Source: Prosthecobacter sp. SYSU 5D2
Lineage (GTDB): Bacteria > Verrucomicrobiota > Verrucomicrobiia > Verrucomicrobiales > Verrucomicrobiaceae
NCBI RefSeq assembly: GCF_039655865.1
Contig: NZ_JBBYXL010000001.1
Span: 310,001 to 374,000, forward strand
Direction: 5' to 3'
DNA length: 64,000 nucleotides
In this document: positions 1 to 10,068 of the stretch, piece by piece
Layout of the letters: each line of letters opens with the position of its first letter
Position numbering within the stretch: position 1 is the first letter of the stretch
Translations under genes and position numbers: made by a program
The notes under the pieces: generated by a model
What the model saw: the letters and a program-made list of their open reading frames with translations, nothing else
What the model was told of the DNA's origin: nothing
The model's database searches: none

Positions 1-699
1 GGCAAAAAGCATGATGGCCACCATCGCGTAGCGCCAGGTGGACTTCATGATGCGGAAGTTCAGGATGTCCAGCTTCACCAGGGCCATGACCAGCACGGGC
101 AGCTCAAAGGCAATCCCAAAAACCAGGATAAAGCGGGTGCTGAAGGTGACGTAGTTGCTGAGCTCCCACATCTGTTTTGTGCCCAGGCTCTGAGCGAATT
201 CATCGAAGAAAAGGAGCGCCCGTGGCAGCACCACCCAAAAGGCAAAACTGACTCCACCCAAAAACAGCCCTGTGCCAATGCCGATAGCCGGGAACAGGAG
301 CTTCTTCTCTGTGTCCTTGAGACCCGGCAGGATGAACTGCAACAGGAAAATGAGCAGCAGGGGAAAGGACACGATGACTGCGGCGATCAACGCCACGTTC
401 ACCGCCATCATGAACGGCCCTGCAATGTCGGTATTGATCAGATAACCGGACTCTGTCGCCTGCTCGATGGACTCGACCAGTCCAGACAGCACCAGCGGAT
501 ACTGGATCCCTTTGAAGAGCTCCTTGTAGAAAATAAACGTCACGACGGCCACGGTGAGCAGCGTGGTGGCCATGCGGATAAGCATGGTGCGGAGATCATC
601 CAGGTGCTCCAGGAACGGCTTTTCCTCGTCCTCTTTGTTGAGGTTCATCGCGACTTTTTCGCGCACTTGAAAGACTTTGTTCAGGATGCCTTGCCACAT
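1..699 (-). CDS. tatC: Sec-independent protein translocase TatC (partial, C-terminus outside window)
   Basis: Multi-spanning inner-membrane receptor of the twin-arginine translocase, which exports folded proteins. The visible 233 residues start MWQGILNKVF and read FLEHLDDLRTMLIRMA near residues 30-45, the conserved TatC N-terminal segment, followed by about four to five hydrophobic segments, among them FILPGLKDTEKKLLFP. The frame is open to base 1, so the C-terminus lies beyond the window. The gene sits 35 bp after the NUDIX gene and is probably co-transcribed with argH. A likely Tat substrate in the window is the DUF1552 protein at 19.6 kb. No tatA is visible. Confidence 0.93.
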   Translation of the reverse strand, partial: MWQGILNKVFQVREKVAMNLNKEDEEKPFLEHLDDLRTMLIRMATTLLTVAVVTFIFYKELFKGIQYPLVLSGLVESIEQATESGYLINTDIAGPFMMAVNVALIAAVIVSFPLLLIFLLQFILPGLKDTEKKLLFPAIGIGTGLFLGGVSFAFWVVLPRALLFFDEFAQSLGTKQMWELSNYVTFSTRFILVFGIAFELPVLVMALVKLDILNFRIMKSTWRYAMVAIMLFA

Positions 700-734
700 A
701 TCAGGTGAAGTTTTTGGAGGTTTTGGTTAACGCC

Positions 735-1352
735 TCAAACCGTTCCCTTGGCCGCCATCCGCGCATACAAGGCCAGCGTCAGGGCGGTGGTGATCTCATT
801 GGCAGCGATCATCCTCCGCAATTCTCCTGAACTGACCAAGCGCACGTCGCTGATGTGCTCGCTTCCATCCGGGGTGGGACGGCTGACGACGCACACGGGC
901 TTCGCTTGAAATAAGTAAACGTGCTCGTCGGTAAAACCTTGCGAAGGAAGAAACCAGCCGAGGGGTTCGAGTTCGGCACCGGGGGCGAGGGCGTAGCCGG
1001 TCTCTTCCAGCAGCTCGCGCATGGCGGTGTCCACAATGATGTCCGGCGTGATCGCGTCCAGGGGGACGTCAATCTGGCCGGCGGGGAATTCCCACAGGGT
1101 CTGCTGCACGGGGATGCGCTCCTGGGAAATGAGCACAAACTGGCCGTCCTCGGTGACAGGGGCGATGGCCACGGCGGCCTTTCTTTGCACCACCAGCCAG
1201 GGCACGGCCTTCTCCTGCCGGTGCGGGGTCAGGCATTCCACCTTGTCCACACTGATGTGGGGATTGTCAAAAAGGCGCTCATTGGACACGCGTTTCCAGC
1301 CGTCGCGGTCCTCGACTTTGAACAGGGGGAAATCGGTGGCGTCCAGGCTCAT
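735..1352 (-). CDS. NUDIX hydrolase (ADP-ribose pyrophosphatase-like)
   Basis: Predicted hydrolase of nucleoside-diphosphate-linked compounds, about 205 aa. The Nudix box is visible: a glycine in FPAGQID and, after an inserted loop, RELLEETGY with the catalytic glutamates. The order beta strand (AVAIAPVTEDGQFVLISQ), Nudix box, then GWFLPSQGFTDEHVYLF fits the ADP-ribose pyrophosphatase/NudF subgroup, which is known to act on ADP-ribose; the substrate here is inferred. The start is placed at MSLDATDFP because its ATG overlaps the argH stop as ATGA. A longer reading upstream would run through argH and is unlikely. Confidence 0.85.
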   Translation of the reverse strand: MSLDATDFPLFKVEDRDGWKRVSNERLFDNPHISVDKVECLTPHRQEKAVPWLVVQRKAAVAIAPVTEDGQFVLISQERIPVQQTLWEFPAGQIDVPLDAITPDIIVDTAMRELLEETGYALAPGAELEPLGWFLPSQGFTDEHVYLFQAKPVCVVSRPTPDGSEHISDVRLVSSGELRRMIAANEITTALTLALYARMAAKGTV

Positions 1353-2716
1353 TCGCTGAGGGCTTCTTTCCAGAAGGCGATCTGCGCCGCCACGTTTTTG
1401 GGTGAAGGTGCGCCGATGCCTTTGCGGGCGGCCAGGGCAGTATCCAGATTGAGACAATCGAAGAGATCGGCCTCAAAAGCGGGGGAGAATGCCTGGTATT
1501 GGGCCAGGGGAATATCGGCAAAGGCGACCTTCTCCGCGATGGAATGGGCGACGAGCTTGCCGATGACCTCGTGTGCCTGACGGAAAGGTACGCCGTGATT
1601 GACCAGGTAATCCGCCAGATCCGTGGCGAGCAGCATGGGGTCGCTGGTGGCGGCGCGGGTGCGGGTTTCATTCACCTCCATGCCGGAGATCATTTCCGCA
1701 AAGACGGACAGGGCGGCCTGGATGGTATCCAGAGAATCAAAGAGGGGTTCTTTGTCCTCCTGCATGTCGCGATTGTAAGTCATGGGCAGCCCTTTGAGAA
1801 GGGTCAGCAGCGCCATGAGATTGCCGACGAGGCGGCCGGATTTGCCACGGGTCAGCTCAGCCACGTCCGGGTTCTTTTTCTGCGGCATCAGGCTGGAGCC
1901 GGTGGTGTGGGCATCACTGAGGGTGACGAAGCCAAACTCGGCGCTGCACCAGAGGATGATGTCCTCGCTCAGGCGGGAGAGATGCACGCCGCAGAGCGCG
2001 ATGGCGAAGAGGACCTCGGCAGCGAAGTCGCGGTCGCTGACGGCATCCATACTGTTTTGGGAGACGGAATCGAAGTCCAGCAGTTCGGCGACGTATTCAC
2101 GGTCCAGGATGATGGTGGACCCGGCGAGGGCGCCTGAGCCCAGGGGCATGACATTGAGGCGGTCATTCGCATCCAGCAAGCGCTGGGCGTCCCGCTCCAG
2201 CATCTCCACATAAGCCAGGAGATGATGGGCGAAGAGGACGGGCTGCCCGCGCTGGAGGTGGGTATACCCGGGAACGACGGCGGGGCCTGCGCGCTCGGCA
2301 GCCTCAACGAGGGAACGCTGGAGACCGGCGACGAGGTCAACGATCTCCGTAACGGCATCGCGGGTGTAAAGCCGCACATCGGTGGCGACTTGGTCATTGC
2401 GACTGCGGGCGGTGTGCAGCTTGGCCCCGGCCGGGCCGATGCGGCGCGTCAGCTCGGACTCGATGTTCATGTGCACGTCCTCCAGGGACTTCTTGAACTC
2501 GAACTTGCCGGTCTCAATTTCGGCACGGATTTCGAGGAGACCATTTTCAATCGCGGCCTGCTCTTCATCCGTCAGGATGCCCGCCTTCACGAGGCCTTTG
2601 GAATGGGCAATGGAGCCGCGAATGTCATGCGCGAAAAGCCTCCAGTCAAAGGACACGGACTCTCCATAACTCTGCACGAGCTGGCTGGTTTCTTGGGCAA
2701 AACGACCTTTCCACAT
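1349..2716 (-). CDS. argH: Argininosuccinate lyase
   Basis: Cytosolic enzyme that splits argininosuccinate into arginine and fumarate, the last step of arginine synthesis. The 455-residue length is normal. The fumarase/aspartase signature GSSLMPQKKNPD is present around residue 270, and HTARSRNDQVATD (the ArgH-specific substrate loop) and TYNRDMQEDKEPLFDS are also visible. The start MWKGRFAQETSQ is chosen over an upstream in-frame alternative because the extra residues are low-complexity and not family-like. It overlaps the NUDIX gene by 4 bp and probably leads an argH-NUDIX-tatC transcript. Confidence 0.97.
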   Translation of the reverse strand: MWKGRFAQETSQLVQSYGESVSFDWRLFAHDIRGSIAHSKGLVKAGILTDEEQAAIENGLLEIRAEIETGKFEFKKSLEDVHMNIESELTRRIGPAGAKLHTARSRNDQVATDVRLYTRDAVTEIVDLVAGLQRSLVEAAERAGPAVVPGYTHLQRGQPVLFAHHLLAYVEMLERDAQRLLDANDRLNVMPLGSGALAGSTIILDREYVAELLDFDSVSQNSMDAVSDRDFAAEVLFAIALCGVHLSRLSEDIILWCSAEFGFVTLSDAHTTGSSLMPQKKNPDVAELTRGKSGRLVGNLMALLTLLKGLPMTYNRDMQEDKEPLFDSLDTIQAALSVFAEMISGMEVNETRTRAATSDPMLLATDLADYLVNHGVPFRQAHEVIGKLVAHSIAEKVAFADIPLAQYQAFSPAFEADLFDCLNLDTALAARKGIGAPSPKNVAAQIAFWKEALSE

Positions 2717-2776
2717 AGACGGGGCGGAGATGGTAGCGGCAATGCGGGCCGGTGCAAGCCTGGGGGTGGATTTTGG

Positions 2777-2798
2777 GGGCGGGCGAAAAGCCCGGCCC
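2777..2798 (-). terminator. GC-rich hairpin downstream of the PEP-CTERM gene
   Basis: Arms GGGCGGGC (2777-2784) and GCCC-G-GCCC (2790-2798) pair around a 5-base loop, just past the stop of the large repeat protein and before argH. There is no clean T-tract on the minus strand, so intrinsic termination is uncertain. Confidence 0.35.
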
Positions 2799-2828
2799 AC
2801 TTTCTGGCCAGCACAGTGGCTCGATAAC

Positions 2829-5800
2829 TCACACCTGCCGCCGACGGCGCATCAGAGTCGTGGCGAGACCGAGGCACACAAGGAGGGCACGGGAGGGCTC
2901 AGGAATGATGGCGATGGTGCCGGAAAGGGTGAAGCGGCTGACGTCCCAAAAGAAGCCGGAAGCACTGATATCAGGAAGGTTGAACTGGGCCAGATCATCG
3001 CCGGAGCCGTCACGGTTCACACCAGCATCGAAGAGCGAGAAGTCAGCGTTGAGCAGCTCGGACCAGTCCAGCAGATTGTAAACCTGGCCGTAGGCAGGGG
3101 TGAAATCCGTGGCGGTGACTTCCAGGCCGCCGCTGAAAGTGAGGGTTGAACCGGCGCTACCATTGAAGACAAGGAGGTCATGGCTGCCGCTGCCAATGCC
3201 CGTCAGGCTGTCCAGATAGGCATTGTATTCCGGAGTGCCTGGGCTGTGCCCGCCGAAGGGTAGGGCTAGGTCGGCCTGATTGGTGGCGGTGGAAAGGCTG
3301 AGCAGGGTGCTGGACCCGGCCTGGAAGTTAAAGGTGGCGACTCCCTCAGGAGCAAACGTCAGGATGCCATTGCCGGTGAGGGTGCCGGTGGTAATATCTC
3401 CTGCCTGCAGGGTGGCGCCGCTCTGCAAGGTAAAGGCGGAGCTCTGGACGGTGCCCGTACCGGTGAGCTGCGCACCGGTGGCGATGGTGGTGGCTCCCGC
3501 GCCGCTGCTCCCCTGCCCTGCCAGGCCAACCTGGAGGATGCCGGCGCTGACCGTGGTGCTGCCGCTGTGCGTGCTGGCACCGCTGAGGATGAGAGTGCCT
3601 GGGCCGGTCTTGGTCAAATTTCCCTCCCCTGTGACAGGCGTGGCCAATGTGAGCGCATGTGTGTCTTCGACATGGACGGTGCTGGCTACAGGGCCGAAGG
3701 TAATGCCGCGATTTTCATCATCCATGGTGAAGGTGGCATAGGCCGAAAGGGTGCCGCCATTCAGCGTGAGCTGAGCCGGATTGAAGGCAGCTGGACTGCC
3801 GCCCAGGTTGAATTCGGCATTTAGGCGCAGGGTGCCGCCATTGACCGTGGTGGAGCCGGTGATGAAACCTTCTGTGCCACTTGCCACCGTATTGGTTCCG
3901 CTAGTGAAGGTGACGGTTCCGGGACCGTTGATGATGATGCTGGCATCGTATGAGCTGGTGCGGCGCTGGATGAAACTCAGGGTGGTGTCACCGCTGCCGC
4001 TGAAGGCAAAGGCCATGTTCCCGCTGCCGCTGCTGCGGTGATACATCATGCCCGCATCAAAAGAGAGTGTGCCTTCATTGACGATGTCAAACTGCCCAAT
4101 ATTACCGTTGCGCGGCCGCACCGCGACGGTGAAGCGCTGAGTGCCACCGAGGACCTGGATGATGCTGCCATGGGCATACAGCACGCCACCGCTGCCGCGG
4201 CTGATGGTATGGTTGGACTCGCCGCTGAAAAACATGTCCCTGACGCTCTTGTCAGCATTGAGGAGGTGCGAGAGGTTTTGCGTGCCTGCATTGAAAAAGA
4301 CATCGGTGGAGGCAGAGGGCACGGTCCCTGCCTCCCAGTTGCCAGCATTGGCCCAGGAATTGTCCACGGCTCCGGTCCATGTGTGGTTGAGCGCCGTTTT
4401 TTCGATGGAAATGATGCCTGTGGTCAGAACGGCCGATGTATTCCACTCATAGCCGCTGGCCAGCCGGAAGGTGGGCAGGTCATAGGAGAGGCCCCCTGCC
4501 AGCGTGGCGGTGCCGATGCCGCTCCAGTCTATTAACTGCCAGCTCCCGGCCTGCAGCAGGCGCGGGGCGGCATCGGCCACCGTGAGCGTGCCGCCCAGCG
4601 TGACCGTGGGGGCGGTCGTTTGCAGGACAAGACGGTCAGAAGAGCTTCCGAATAGATCAAACTGCAGGTTGCCAGCGAGGGTGAGTGCGACATCCGCCAT
4701 GCTGCCAAGAGTGAGCTGGCCGGGGGCGCTGCTGGTGCCGGCAGGACCGGCCGTGCCGACCTGCTGCCCATGGGTGGTGCCTACGATGAGTCGGTTGGTT
4801 TCTCCCATGGTGATGCTCCGGCCAGCGGAAGCAGTCACGATCCCTGTTCCTCCCAGCGCACCCGTTCCCGAAAGGATGACATCCCCGGTCCCGGTTGCTG
4901 AGCCGGTGGTATTGAGAACCAGAAGGGTACCAGCAGAGATGGTGGTGCCGCCGTAGTAGTTGTTAGCGTTGGAAAGTGCCCAGGTGCCGGTGCCATCTTT
5001 GACAAGGGAGGTGTTAGTGGCAGTGGCCGGGGAGGCCACCGTACCGCCGATGACGCCGCTCATAAGGCCATCCCCCACACCGGTAAGATTCAGCTTGGAG
5101 ACATGCGCAGCTGTGCTGCTGGTGGCGCGCACCGTGCCGCTCAGGGCCAGGGTCTGCCCGGCCACAGTATTATTAATACGGCCGTTTCCTGAGCTGGCGC
5201 CCGCCCCATTGCTGAGGGTGAAATCGCGGTTGCTGGAGCCGCCAGAAAGACCGGTGAATTCCAGACGCCCCACCGTGCCGCTAGACTGGCTGAGGCGGAT
5301 GGTGTTCCCGCTTCCCAGGGGAGAATCCACACCAACGTCGGCAATGCTGGCAATGCGAAAGGCACCGTCGGAAATACCCACATCTCCGCTAAAGGTATTG
5401 ATCCGGTTCAGATTCACGACGCCACTGTCCGTCCGGCTGATGCCGCCACTGCCAGTGATGACCGTATCCACATGGAAAGCCCGCCCGCCCCGGAAAGTGA
5501 GATTGCCATTAAGCTGGATCGTGCCGGTGAGAGTGACATCACCAGAACCGCTGGCGTAAAAAACACCGCCATTGCTGATGATGCTGCGGTCTGTACTGGT
5601 GGCGGAACCGGTGTATTTAAACTGGGCATTGGAATTCAGATTGATGACACTGCCGGCCCCAATGGCACTGTTCACGCCTGCGTTCGTCATGGAATCCACA
5701 ATCAGAGTGCCGTTACCAATGGTGGTGGGGCCGGTATAGCTGTTAGCTGCATTCGTGATGGTCCAGGCACCCAGACTGCCACCGGAAGGCCCGGTCACTG

Positions 5801-6473
5801 AGATGCCCAGCCCGCCTGCCGCGCCACCATCGGAGACGAGACCGCTGAGAACATTGGCAGAGGGATTGTGGGTACGGTTTCCAGCGGTGCCGCCGAGTGT
5901 CAATGTAATGGTGCTGGATGTCGTCCCTCCGGTAATATCCCCTAAAAGGTTGATCTTATAAGTATTCGTATCGGAATTTACATTCGTAGCCGAGGTGGAA
6001 TTGTTTGTGATGGTGTAAGTACCGGCCGTGGTGGAACTGGCAGGCTGGAGGATCAAGGGAGCATGTACTGTCAGGGCCGTGGTGGTATTCAAAGGCATCG
6101 TCATGTTGCCGCCGCTGCTGAGGCTCAACGCCTCCCCAAGATTGATCCCGGCGCTGCCCAATGTGTACAAACCGGCCGTGTTCTGGCCGTTGAAGGTCAT
6201 GGTGCGGATGATGCGACCAGCATCAATGGTGATGAAGGCCGCGCCTGTATTGCTGCCAAAGGTTGCCGTATCCGCATTCGTGCTGCCCGAGGTGGAACCT
6301 GGAATGATGCCTCCGGTCCAGTTGGCCCCATCCGCCCAATTCTGCGTGCCCGTCTGGCCGCTGAGCCAGGACCCGTTTGCTGCATTTAAGGACGGCCCAA
6401 AGATGGATAACGCCAAAATGGAAAGTGCCTGGAGACAAGCGGCAATGACTCTGCGGGGTTGGGGGGAACGCAT
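2829..6473 (-). CDS. Autotransporter-associated beta-strand repeat protein with PEP-CTERM tail
   Basis: About 1,214 aa, exported and probably surface-anchored. An N-terminal signal peptide (RSPQPRR, then a hydrophobic run to about LNA) leads into a long Gly/Thr/Ser/Asn-rich beta-helix made of many PATR-type repeats (for example TWALSNANNYYGGTTISAGT and TGPGTLILSGASTHSGST). The end, IPEPSRALLVCLGLATTLM followed by RRRR, is a PEP-CTERM sorting signal: PEP motif, hydrophobic segment, basic tail. No C-terminal autotransporter barrel is present, so it is not a classical type V protein. Known PEP-CTERM proteins are processed by an exosortase, which is not in this window. Starts at 6491 (ATG) or 6500 (GTG) are also possible; no strong Shine-Dalgarno decides. 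Function is probably extracellular matrix or adhesion (inference). Confidence 0.85.
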   Translation of the reverse strand: MRSPQPRRVIAACLQALSILALSIFGPSLNAANGSWLSGQTGTQNWADGANWTGGIIPGSTSGSTNADTATFGSNTGAAFITIDAGRIIRTMTFNGQNTAGLYTLGSAGINLGEALSLSSGGNMTMPLNTTTALTVHAPLILQPASSTTAGTYTITNNSTSATNVNSDTNTYKINLLGDITGGTTSSTITLTLGGTAGNRTHNPSANVLSGLVSDGGAAGGLGISVTGPSGGSLGAWTITNAANSYTGPTTIGNGTLIVDSMTNAGVNSAIGAGSVINLNSNAQFKYTGSATSTDRSIISNGGVFYASGSGDVTLTGTIQLNGNLTFRGGRAFHVDTVITGSGGISRTDSGVVNLNRINTFSGDVGISDGAFRIASIADVGVDSPLGSGNTIRLSQSSGTVGRLEFTGLSGGSSNRDFTLSNGAGASSGNGRINNTVAGQTLALSGTVRATSSTAAHVSKLNLTGVGDGLMSGVIGGTVASPATATNTSLVKDGTGTWALSNANNYYGGTTISAGTLLVLNTTGSATGTGDVILSGTGALGGTGIVTASAGRSITMGETNRLIVGTTHGQQVGTAGPAGTSSAPGQLTLGSMADVALTLAGNLQFDLFGSSSDRLVLQTTAPTVTLGGTLTVADAAPRLLQAGSWQLIDWSGIGTATLAGGLSYDLPTFRLASGYEWNTSAVLTTGIISIEKTALNHTWTGAVDNSWANAGNWEAGTVPSASTDVFFNAGTQNLSHLLNADKSVRDMFFSGESNHTISRGSGGVLYAHGSIIQVLGGTQRFTVAVRPRNGNIGQFDIVNEGTLSFDAGMMYHRSSGSGNMAFAFSGSGDTTLSFIQRRTSSYDASIIINGPGTVTFTSGTNTVASGTEGFITGSTTVNGGTLRLNAEFNLGGSPAAFNPAQLTLNGGTLSAYATFTMDDENRGITFGPVASTVHVEDTHALTLATPVTGEGNLTKTGPGTLILSGASTHSGSTTVSAGILQVGLAGQGSSGAGATTIATGAQLTGTGTVQSSAFTLQSGATLQAGDITTGTLTGNGILTFAPEGVATFNFQAGSSTLLSLSTATNQADLALPFGGHSPGTPEYNAYLDSLTGIGSGSHDLLVFNGSAGSTLTFSGGLEVTATDFTPAYGQVYNLLDWSELLNADFSLFDAGVNRDGSGDDLAQFNLPDISASGFFWDVSRFTLSGTIAIIPEPSRALLVCLGLATTLMRRRRQV

Positions 6474-6528
6474 GGAAAACGGGGGGACCATCGTATGCAC
6501 AGATCCATGACAGATCAGCGCAGGCTGA

Positions 6529-6566
6529 GGGCGGGGGGTGGTTGGGGGGTGCCTGTCCGGGGGGGG
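6529..6566 (+). other. G-tract cluster with G-quadruplex potential
   Basis: Four G-runs (GGG, GGGGGG, GGGGGG, GGGGGGGG) separated by 1, 5 and 9 bases lie between the PEP-CTERM gene and the Fur-family gene, about 60-90 bp upstream of the PEP-CTERM start. The G-rich strand is the template strand for that gene. Confidence 0.55.
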
Positions 6567-6662
6567 AACGACGGCATGCTATAAAGGCCCCTTTTTAGAG
6601 GAATACAACTTTATTGATGGGCAGCATCCATCTTAATCATATGTCACCAACAAGAAGCGCCC

Positions 6663-7151
6663 TCAGTGGGCGTTTGCCAGGCTCAACTCGCGTTCCGTCT
6701 TGAATTTGCACTGGCCGGTTTTGGAAAATTCATCACAGTGGGCCTGGATGCGCATGGCTTTCATCTGTGGCTGGAAGCCAAGACGGCGGGTGATGCAGTC
6801 ATGCAGAACGGCGCTGTGGTCATCCTCAAATTCCACCACGCGGTCGCAATCCAGGCAGATGAGGTGGTTGTGCTGGGGCTTGTCGAGGAAGTTGGGGTCG
6901 TAATAGGTCTGGTCACGGCCCAGATCTACCTCGCGCAGCAGGTCGCAGTCCACCAGGAGCTGGAGGGTGCGGTAAACGGTGGCACGGGAGACCGTGCGAT
7001 CCAGCTTGCGAGCCTTTTCCAAAAGCTCTTCCGCATTGAAGTGATCATCCGTGGCGAAGGCGGCCTCGACAATGGTCTCCCGCTGACGCGTGCGGCGAAG
7101 GCCGGTGGCGGTCAGGTGAGCTTCCAGACGTTCTTTGACTCGTGGATCCAT
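6663..7151 (-). CDS. Fur-family metal-dependent repressor
   Basis: 162-aa winged-helix regulator. The N-terminal part reads GLRRTRQRETIVEAAF and VSRATVYRTLQLLVD (DNA-recognition helix). The dimerisation part has HNHLICLDCDRVVEFED, with metal-binding histidines and a CXXC site, and a later HCDEF/GQC segment. The family includes Fur (iron), Zur (zinc) and PerR (peroxide); the sequence alone does not tell which. The start MDPRVKERL is chosen because residues upstream are not family-like. It is divergent from the M23 peptidase gene with a 100-bp spacer. The zinc-sparing operon and haem genes elsewhere in the window are candidate targets, but no Fur or Zur box was recognised with confidence. Confidence 0.9.
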   Translation of the reverse strand: MDPRVKERLEAHLTATGLRRTRQRETIVEAAFATDDHFNAEELLEKARKLDRTVSRATVYRTLQLLVDCDLLREVDLGRDQTYYDPNFLDKPQHNHLICLDCDRVVEFEDDHSAVLHDCITRRLGFQPQMKAMRIQAHCDEFSKTGQCKFKTERELSLANAH

Positions 7152-7251
7152 ATTGAGAAACGTGTAACCTAATTGAGACTGAACGCAAGTTTGGATCACC
7201 TTTTGCTCATTTTGTTCGCACGAAGGCCGGAAACTGGAATCTTGGAATACC

Positions 7252-7941
7252 ATGCGTCTGTCCACTTTCATCACCTTCCTTTTGCTCGCCCTGCTGAGCT
7301 GGGTGGTATGGGAGGAAATCGGGCTGAAAGACTGGGTGGCGCGGTTAAAAGAGGAGCCTGCGAGACCATTGGACCCGGCTTTTCTGCGGCTGAGCCCGCT
7401 GGAGGTGGCAGCCCTGCCTTTGGCAGTGCGATTTGACCACCCGATGGGGTCACAAAACGCGGCGCTGACCTACAATGCGCAGCCGTTTCGCATCTCGCGG
7501 CATCTGGGGGATGACCTGAATGGCATCGGCGGGGGAAACTCTGATCTGGGAGATGGGGTGTATGCGGCCGGGACCGGACGGGTGGTATATGCAGGGATTC
7601 CGGGCCAGGGCTGGGGAAAGATGGTGATCCTGGCGCACCGGGTGCCGGATCTGGAGGATCTGACACAGGAGCGGGTTTACCAGACGGTGTATGCGCATCT
7701 GGATGAGATTTTGGTGGAGCCGGAGGCGCTGGTGCAGCGGGGGGAACAAATCGGCACGGTTGGCACCGGGGGCGGTTTATACCTGGCGCATCTGCACTTT
7801 GAAGTGCGAGAGGGGCCGTACGTCAATCCGGGCCAGGGGTATGCGGACAGTCCGCTGAATCGTGTCTCGCCAGAGACCTTCATCCGCCAGCGCCGGGGGG
7901 CACCGGACTGGCAGTTGAATGCGCCGCCGAATATTAAATGA
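7252..7941 (+). CDS. M23 family (LytM-type) metallopeptidase
   Basis: 229-aa exported or membrane-anchored peptidase with an N-terminal hydrophobic segment (TFITFLLLALLSWVVW). The LytM zinc site is visible as HLGDDLN (first His/Asp ligands, about residue 84) and HLHFEVRE (about residue 178), with GQGWGKMVILAHR and VYAHLDEI between. Known members cut peptidoglycan cross-bridges or act as amidase activators. The catalytic histidines look intact, so it is probably active on the cell wall. It stands alone between the Fur-family gene and transketolase. Confidence 0.88.
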   Translation: MRLSTFITFLLLALLSWVVWEEIGLKDWVARLKEEPARPLDPAFLRLSPLEVAALPLAVRFDHPMGSQNAALTYNAQPFRISRHLGDDLNGIGGGNSDLGDGVYAAGTGRVVYAGIPGQGWGKMVILAHRVPDLEDLTQERVYQTVYAHLDEILVEPEALVQRGEQIGTVGTGGGLYLAHLHFEVREGPYVNPGQGYADSPLNRVSPETFIRQRRGAPDWQLNAPPNIK

Positions 7942-7985
7942 GGGTTTTTATACCCGGCTGACGCCCCTGCATTCTGTTTTCTTTC

Positions 7986-8013
7986 TTGAATCCGCCCCCT
8001 GCGCCAGTAAATA
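7986..8013 (+). promoter_or_regulatory. Candidate promoter of transketolase
   Basis: TTGAAT (7986-7991) and TAAATA (8008-8013) with a 16-bp spacer lie about 72 bp upstream of the transketolase ATG. This is a sequence match only. Confidence 0.35.
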
Positions 8014-8084
8014 GCGCCCTCCCGCGCGCCTGGCCGCCTCTAGCCGCACTTTTTTGAAATCCTGATCCAAGACAGACATCTGAC

Positions 8085-10061
8085 ATGAATAAAGCCATCC
8101 TCGCTCAAGCCGCCAATGAAGCCCGTGGTCTCGCCATGGACGCAGTGCACAAGTGCTCCTCCGGCCACCTCGGTCTGCCCCTCGGCTCGGCTGAGATCGG
8201 CGCGGTTCTTTTTGGCGACTCCCTCCAGTGCAATCCGGACGAGCCGAAGTGGCTGAACCGCGACCGTTTCATCCTCTCCGCCGGTCACGGCTCCATGTTC
8301 ATTTACTCCTGGCTGCACCTGAGCGGCTATGCAGTGACGATTGAAGATGTGTCGAATTTCCGCGTGCTGCATTCCATCACGCCGGGGCACCCTGAGTTTC
8401 ATGAAACACCAGGCGTGGAGTCCACCACGGGACCTCTGGGCCAGGGCATCGGCAATGCGGTGGGCTATGCGCTCTCTGGCAAGATGGCCGCTGCGAAGTA
8501 CAACACGGCTGAGCACAAGATCATTGATAACCACATCATCGCCCTGGCTGGCGACGGCTGCCTTCAGGAAGGCGTGGCCCGTGAAGCCGTTGCCTTTGCC
8601 GCCCACAACAAGCTGGACAACCTCATCATCATTTTTGACTCCAACGATGTCACGCTGGATGCCATGGCCAAGGTGACGCAGAGCGAAGACACGCAGGCAC
8701 TTTTCCTGGCCCTCGGCTGGAACGCAGTGACCATTGACGGTCACGATCTGGACGCCGTGAAGTCCGCCATTGAAGACGCCAAGAAGAGCGACAACGGCAA
8801 GCCTTCCATCATCATCGCCAAGACCATCATTGGCAAAGGCATCCCGGAAGTGGCAGGCACCGCCAAGGGCCACGGTGAAGGCGGAGCCAAGTTTGTGGAC
8901 GCGGCCAAAAAAGGCCTCGGCATCCCTGAGGGCACGCATTTCTACGTCAGCGATGAAGTGAAGGCTTACTTCGCCGACCTCAAGTCGCAACGCGCTTCCG
9001 CCTATGCGGAGTGGAACCAGAGCTTCTCCGCCTGGAGCGCCGCCAATCCCGGCCTGGCCGCTGAGCTGGAAGCCGCCCGCCATGGCAGCCTGAGCGCTGA
9101 AGAACTGCTGAAGTCCATCCCGGAATATCCGGCAGAAGGCAAAGCCGCCACCCGCAACAGCGGCGGCGAGATCCTGAACGCCCTGGCCAAGGCGGTGCCG
9201 CATCTCATCACCGGCAGTGCCGACCTCTTCGGCTCCACGAAAAACTACATCAAAGACGGTGGTGATTTCAGCGGTGAAAATCCCCTGGGACGTAACATTT
9301 GGTTCGGCATCCGTGAGCACGCCATGGGCGCGATTTGCAACGGCATCGCCTATGACGGCCTGTTCCTGGGCAGCTGCGCGACCTTCCTCGTCTTCGCGGA
9401 TTACTGCCGCCCAAGCATCCGTCTGGCCGCCCTGGCCAAGCTGCCTGTCACCTATATTTTCACGCATGACTCTGTGGGGGTGGGTGAAGACGGCCCGACC
9501 CACCAGCCGGTGGAAACCGTCAGTGGCCTGCGCGTGATCCCGAACCTGGATGTCATCCGTCCGGGCGATGCGGAAGAAGCTGCCGCTGCCTTTGCCGCCG
9601 CCTTCAGCCGCACGGACGGACCGACTTTGCTGGCCCTCAGCCGCCAGGACCTGCCCCACCAGGGCGTGGCCAGTGTGAAGACCCGCCGCGAAGGCACCCT
9701 GAAGGGCGGCTACATCCTGATCAAGGAAAGCGGCCCGCTTGAGGCCATCGTCATCGCCACCGGTTCCGAAGTCCAGTGGGCTGTGGAAGGTGCCAAGGGC
9801 AAGTCCGGTGTCCGTGTCGTCAGCATGCCGTGCATGGAGCGCTTCGACCGCCAGGACGCTGCTTATCGTGAGTCCGTCCTGCCTGCCGCCTGCACCAAGC
9901 GCGTGGCCATCGAAGCCGGCGTGTCCGGTCTCTGGTGGAAATACGTCGGCACCCACGGCCAGATCATCGGCATTGACCGCTTCGGCATCAGCGCCCCCGG
10001 CAACATCGTCTTTAAAGAGCTCGGCATCACGGGTGAAGCGGTGGCCAAGGCTCTGGCGTGA
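8085..10061 (+). CDS. tkt: Transketolase
   Basis: 658-aa thiamine-diphosphate enzyme of the non-oxidative pentose phosphate pathway, moving C2 units between sugar phosphates. Visible signatures: [12 protein letters not shown] near the N-terminus, [19 protein letters not shown], the ThDP motif [13 protein letters not shown] to DSND (about residues 155-185), the pyrimidine-domain segment [17 protein letters not shown], and [15 protein letters not shown]. Length is normal. It is followed by a clear terminator, so probably monocistronic. Its partner transaldolase is in the same window at 31.8 kb. Confidence 0.97.
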   Translation: MNKAILAQAANEARGLAMDAVHKCSSGHLGLPLGSAEIGAVLFGDSLQCNPDEPKWLNRDRFILSAGHGSMFIYSWLHLSGYAVTIEDVSNFRVLHSITPGHPEFHETPGVESTTGPLGQGIGNAVGYALSGKMAAAKYNTAEHKIIDNHIIALAGDGCLQEGVAREAVAFAAHNKLDNLIIIFDSNDVTLDAMAKVTQSEDTQALFLALGWNAVTIDGHDLDAVKSAIEDAKKSDNGKPSIIIAKTIIGKGIPEVAGTAKGHGEGGAKFVDAAKKGLGIPEGTHFYVSDEVKAYFADLKSQRASAYAEWNQSFSAWSAANPGLAAELEAARHGSLSAEELLKSIPEYPAEGKAATRNSGGEILNALAKAVPHLITGSADLFGSTKNYIKDGGDFSGENPLGRNIWFGIREHAMGAICNGIAYDGLFLGSCATFLVFADYCRPSIRLAALAKLPVTYIFTHDSVGVGEDGPTHQPVETVSGLRVIPNLDVIRPGDAEEAAAAFAAAFSRTDGPTLLALSRQDLPHQGVASVKTRREGTLKGGYILIKESGPLEAIVIATGSEVQWAVEGAKGKSGVRVVSMPCMERFDRQDAAYRESVLPAACTKRVAIEAGVSGLWWKYVGTHGQIIGIDRFGISAPGNIVFKELGITGEAVAKALA

Positions 10062-10068
10062 TTGGAGC

